Part shown: positions 58,868 through 64,000 of the stretch, piece by piece
Position numbering within the stretch: position 1 is the stretch's first letter
Layout of the letters: each line of letters starts with the position of its first letter
Assembly: GCF_002952215.1 (NCBI RefSeq)
Contig: NZ_CP022600.1
Location: 744,001-808,000 of the forward strand
Length of the DNA stretch: 64,000 bases
From: Porphyrobacter sp. HT-58-2
GTDB taxonomy: Bacteria; Pseudomonadota; Alphaproteobacteria; Sphingomonadales; Sphingomonadaceae
Direction of reading: 5' to 3'
Notes under the pieces: model-generated
What the model was told of the DNA's origin: nothing
The model's input: the letters and a program-made list of their open reading frames with translations, nothing else
Database searches by the model: none
Made by a program: the position numbers and the translations under genes

Positions 58868-59980
58868 CTAGAACACCACGACGCTGCGGATCGACTTGCC
58901 TTCGTGCATCAGATCGAAGGCGGTGTTGATCTCCTCGAGGCCCATGACGTGGGTGATCATCGGGTCGATTGCGATCTTGCCGGTCATGTACATGTCGACG
59001 ATCTTGGGAACGTCGGTGCGGCCCTTGGCCCCGCCGAATGCGGTGCCGCGCCAGTTGCGCCCGGTGACGAGCTGGAACGGGCGGGTGGCGATTTCCTTGC
59101 CCGCTTCGGCGACCCCGATGATGATGCTGGTTCCCCAGCCGCGGTGGCAGGCTTCCAGAGCGGTGCGCATCACTTCGGTGTTGCCGGTGGCATCGAAGGT
59201 GTAATCCGCGCCCCCGTCCGTCATTTCGACGATCTTGGCGACGATGTCCTCGCGGCTCATCCCCCGGCTGTCGAGGAAGTGGGTCATGCCGAACTGGCGG
59301 CCCCACTCCTCACGCGCGGGGTTGATGTCGACCCCGATGATCAGGTTCGCCCCCGCCAGCCGCGCGCCCTGAATGACGTTGAGGCCGATCCCGCCGAGGC
59401 CGAACACTACGACATTGTCGCCGACCTGCACCTTGGCGGTGTTGGTCACCGCGCCGACGCCGGTGGTGACGCCGCAGCCGATGTAGCAGGCGCTCTGGAA
59501 CGGCGCGTCCTCGCGGATCTTGGCGACGGCGATTTCGGGCAGAACGGTGAAGTTCGAGAAGGTCGAACAACCCATGTAATGATAGATCGGCTGGCCCTTG
59601 TAGCTGAAGCGGGTGGTGCCGTCGGGCATCAGCCCCTTGCCCTGGGTGGCCCTGATGGCCGTGCACAGGTTGGTTTTGCCGGAGAGGCAGCTTTTGCACT
59701 GGCGGCATTCCGGGGTGTAGAGCGGGATCACGTGATCGCCCGGCTTCACCGAGGTCACGCCCGCGCCCACCTCGCGCACGATGCCAGCGCCTTCGTGGCC
59801 GAGCACGGAGGGGAAGATGCCCTCGGAATCGAACCCGTCGAGCGTATAGGCATCGGTGTGGCAGATGCCGGTCGCCATGATCTCTACCAGCACTTCGCCG
59901 GCCTTGGGGCCTTCCAGATCGAGTTCGACGATTTCGAGCGGCTTTTTCGCTTCGAAGGCAACGGCGGCGCGGGTTTTCAT
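58868..59980 (-). CDS. frmA: S-(hydroxymethyl)glutathione dehydrogenase / class III alcohol dehydrogenase
   Basis: A 370-residue zinc enzyme. It has the catalytic-zinc residues in [13 protein letters not shown] and LGHEGAGIV, the structural-zinc cluster [15 protein letters not shown], the cofactor fold [18 protein letters not shown] and the class III end [25 protein letters not shown]. It oxidises the formaldehyde-glutathione adduct with NAD+ and also reduces S-nitrosoglutathione. The start at 59980 (MKTRAAV) follows GGAGACTGCCTC. A small Cys-rich protein gene lies 54 nt upstream on the same strand. Confidence 0.95.
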   Translation of the reverse strand: MKTRAAVAFEAKKPLEIVELDLEGPKAGEVLVEIMATGICHTDAYTLDGFDSEGIFPSVLGHEGAGIVREVGAGVTSVKPGDHVIPLYTPECRQCKSCLSGKTNLCTAIRATQGKGLMPDGTTRFSYKGQPIYHYMGCSTFSNFTVLPEIAVAKIREDAPFQSACYIGCGVTTGVGAVTNTAKVQVGDNVVVFGLGGIGLNVIQGARLAGANLIIGVDINPAREEWGRQFGMTHFLDSRGMSREDIVAKIVEMTDGGADYTFDATGNTEVMRTALEACHRGWGTSIIIGVAEAGKEIATRPFQLVTGRNWRGTAFGGAKGRTDVPKIVDMYMTGKIAIDPMITHVMGLEEINTAFDLMHEGKSIRSVVVF

Positions 59981-60034
59981 GAGGCAGTCTCCTTGAGGCC
60001 TGCCTATTCCCGCAGCTTTGCAGCTTGGCAAGCC

Positions 60035-62819
<2,785 letters not shown>

Positions 62820-62820
<1 letters not shown>

Positions 62821-63338
62821 TGCTGCGCTGTCTTGCGGCGCTGGCGCTGTTGCTGGCCCCGGTGTGGGGCAGCACGGCGCTGGCGCACCAGCAGAAGTTC
62901 ACGATCACCACCATCGCGCACAATCCGCGCACGGGCATGATCGAGATCATGCATCAGGTGCCAGTGCATGACGCCGAACATTCACTGGTGGTGCAGCGCA
63001 CGGGCAATCCCAACACCCACTCGCCCGATATCATCGGCAGCGAGGAAAGCCGTGAAGCTTTTGCCCGCTATGTCACGCGGCGGTTCCTGTTCCAGCTGGG
63101 CGATGCGATCATCACGCCCGATTATGTCGGGAGCGAAATCACGGGCGGGAGCCTGTGGGTCTATCAGGAAGTTGCTGCGCCTGCTGAGGGCGAACTGCGC
63201 CTCAGGGTCAATTCGCAGATCTTCACCGATGTCTGGGCGCGGCAGGAAAACCGGGTTAATCTTGGCGGTGGAACCAATGTTTCCACCTTCATCTTCCACG
63301 GCGGAGACGCGCCACAGACCGGGCTGCTGCCGCGCTGA
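62820..63338 (+). CDS. DUF6702-like secreted protein
   Basis: A 172-residue exported protein with a signal peptide (LAALALLLAPVWGSTALA). The remaining sequence HQQKFTITTIAHNPRTGMIEIMHQVPVHDAEHSL is the pattern I know from DUF6702 proteins, with conserved His residues that could bind metal. The gene overlaps the M1 peptidase stop by one base, so the two are translated together, and I recall this pairing in related bacteria. Function unknown; a periplasmic accessory to the peptidase is a guess. Confidence 0.68.
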
Positions 63339-64000
63339 TCAGGCCCTGCGGCGTACCTCTGCCCGAGCGGCCGCAAAGCGCGCCTGCATATCCGGCAGCA
63401 GCGCCGGGCGGCCATAGCGGTAGCCCTGCACATGCGGGCAGCCGATCGCGCGCAGGAAGGTTTCCTGCTCCTCGGTCTCCACGCCTTCCACCACCACCCG
63501 CAGGCCGAGCGAATGGCCCATCTGCACGATCGCCTGAATGATCAACCGCGACTGGTGATCCTCGCCGATGGCAGCGATGAAATCGCGGTCGATCTTGACC
63601 TTGTGGATCGGGAAGGCGCGCAGGTGAGTGAGCGAGGAGAAGCCGGTGCCGAAATCGTCGAGGCAGATGGTAAAGCCGCAATCGTCGAGCATCGCCAGCG
63701 AGGCGCGCAATTGCCCCCCGGCGTCAAGCAGCATCGTCTCGGTCACTTCGATGGTGATGTTGCGGGGGCTCAAGGCGCTGTCGTCGATCACCTCGATCAG
63801 GTGACGGACGAAATCGCCCTGCCGCAGATCGGCTTCTGACAGATTGAGGCCGATCCGGGTGTCCGGGCCGAACAGGGCAAGGATCGCAGGACCATCGGCC
63901 ACCACTTGATCGAGCATCACCCGGCTGACCCGGCGCGACAGGTCGGGATCGAGCAGGGCGGCGAAGATGTCGCTCGCGGCGATCAGCTGGCCATCCTCAT
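63339..64000 (-). CDS. EAL-domain protein, cyclic-di-GMP phosphodiesterase (5' part outside window)
   Basis: Only the C-terminal 220 residues are visible; the frame is open to the right edge. They form most of an EAL domain: the helix DIFAALLDPDLSRRVSRVML, the Asn in GLNLS, the Glu in EVTET, LDDFGTGFSSL, the Lys in HKVKIDRDF, VVVEGVET and HVQGYRYGRP. These are the metal and substrate ligands of active enzymes. The EAL motif itself and any N-terminal sensor or GGDEF part lie beyond the window. Stop codons of this gene and the DUF6702-like gene meet directly. Confidence 0.9.
   Translation of the reverse strand, partial: EDGQLIAASDIFAALLDPDLSRRVSRVMLDQVVADGPAILALFGPDTRIGLNLSEADLRQGDFVRHLIEVIDDSALSPRNITIEVTETMLLDAGGQLRASLAMLDDCGFTICLDDFGTGFSSLTHLRAFPIHKVKIDRDFIAAIGEDHQSRLIIQAIVQMGHSLGLRVVVEGVETEEQETFLRAIGCPHVQGYRYGRPALLPDMQARFAAARAEVRRRA

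Overview
The window reads as chromosomal DNA of a GC-rich alphaproteobacterium, most likely a sphingomonad of the Erythrobacteraceae type. This is judged from codon use, the REP-like GCCCCGGGCTTGACC repeat, the sphingomonad-style CoA-linked catabolic genes and the alphaproteobacterial form of the flagellar genes (separate lytic transglycosylase, short FlgJ, FlbD/FleQ-type activator). No rRNA, tRNA, CRISPR array, insertion sequence or prophage was seen, and no gene-free stretch exceeds 300 bases.

Region 1 (1-15.0 kb) is metabolic. It opens with the 3' end of putA and an endonuclease/exonuclease/phosphatase protein. Around a LuxR-type regulator lie a Rieske oxygenase, an SDR dehydrogenase, a VOC protein, an acyl-CoA synthetase and a small alpha-beta-barrel protein. 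Further on come methylthioadenosine phosphorylase, a glutathione transferase, an aldehyde dehydrogenase, a phosphotransferase fused to a DUF6285-like domain, an acyl-CoA dehydrogenase and a BASS-family transporter. Together these suggest uptake, oxygenation, oxidation, CoA activation and beta-oxidation-like breakdown of a hydrophobic or aromatic acid; the substrate cannot be told. A 1109-residue secreted beta-propeller/amidohydrolase follows (15.1-18.5 kb).

Region 2 (18.6-55.2 kb) is a nearly complete flagellar locus in three blocks. The minus block is flgA, flgM, flgN, a lytic transglycosylase, flhA and fliA. The first plus block runs flgBCDEFGHIJKL-motAB. The second runs from a sigma-54 activator through fliEFGHIJKLMNOPQR-flhB to fliDS. 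Between the blocks sit a GGDEF protein, a second MotA/MotB-like ion-channel pair, two secreted proteins (one Sel1-type) and flagellin. No chemotaxis gene is present, and FliM lacks the usual CheY-binding N-terminus.

The promoters form a readable hierarchy. Three good sigma-54 promoters (TGGCA..TTGC type) precede flgA, the transglycosylase-flhA-fliA operon and flgB. CGGCA-N6-TGCCG palindromes, resembling FlbD/ftr sites, lie upstream of flgB and between fliC and the activator gene. Four copies of CTTAAAC-N13-GCCGYTCT, read here as sigma-28 promoters, precede fliC, flgM, fliD and the extra ion-channel pair, which ties that pair to late flagellar expression. A CtrA-like box overlaps the flgM promoter. 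Two near-perfect parS sites lie exactly at the two outer ends of the locus, over the fliA stop codon and directly after the fliS stop codon.

Region 3 (55.2-64 kb) holds an alpha/beta hydrolase, a polysaccharide flippase with a GNAT-type acyltransferase, glutathione-dependent formaldehyde dehydrogenase with a small Cys-rich protein, a secreted M1-type metallopeptidase with a DUF6702-like partner, and the 3' part of an EAL-domain protein.
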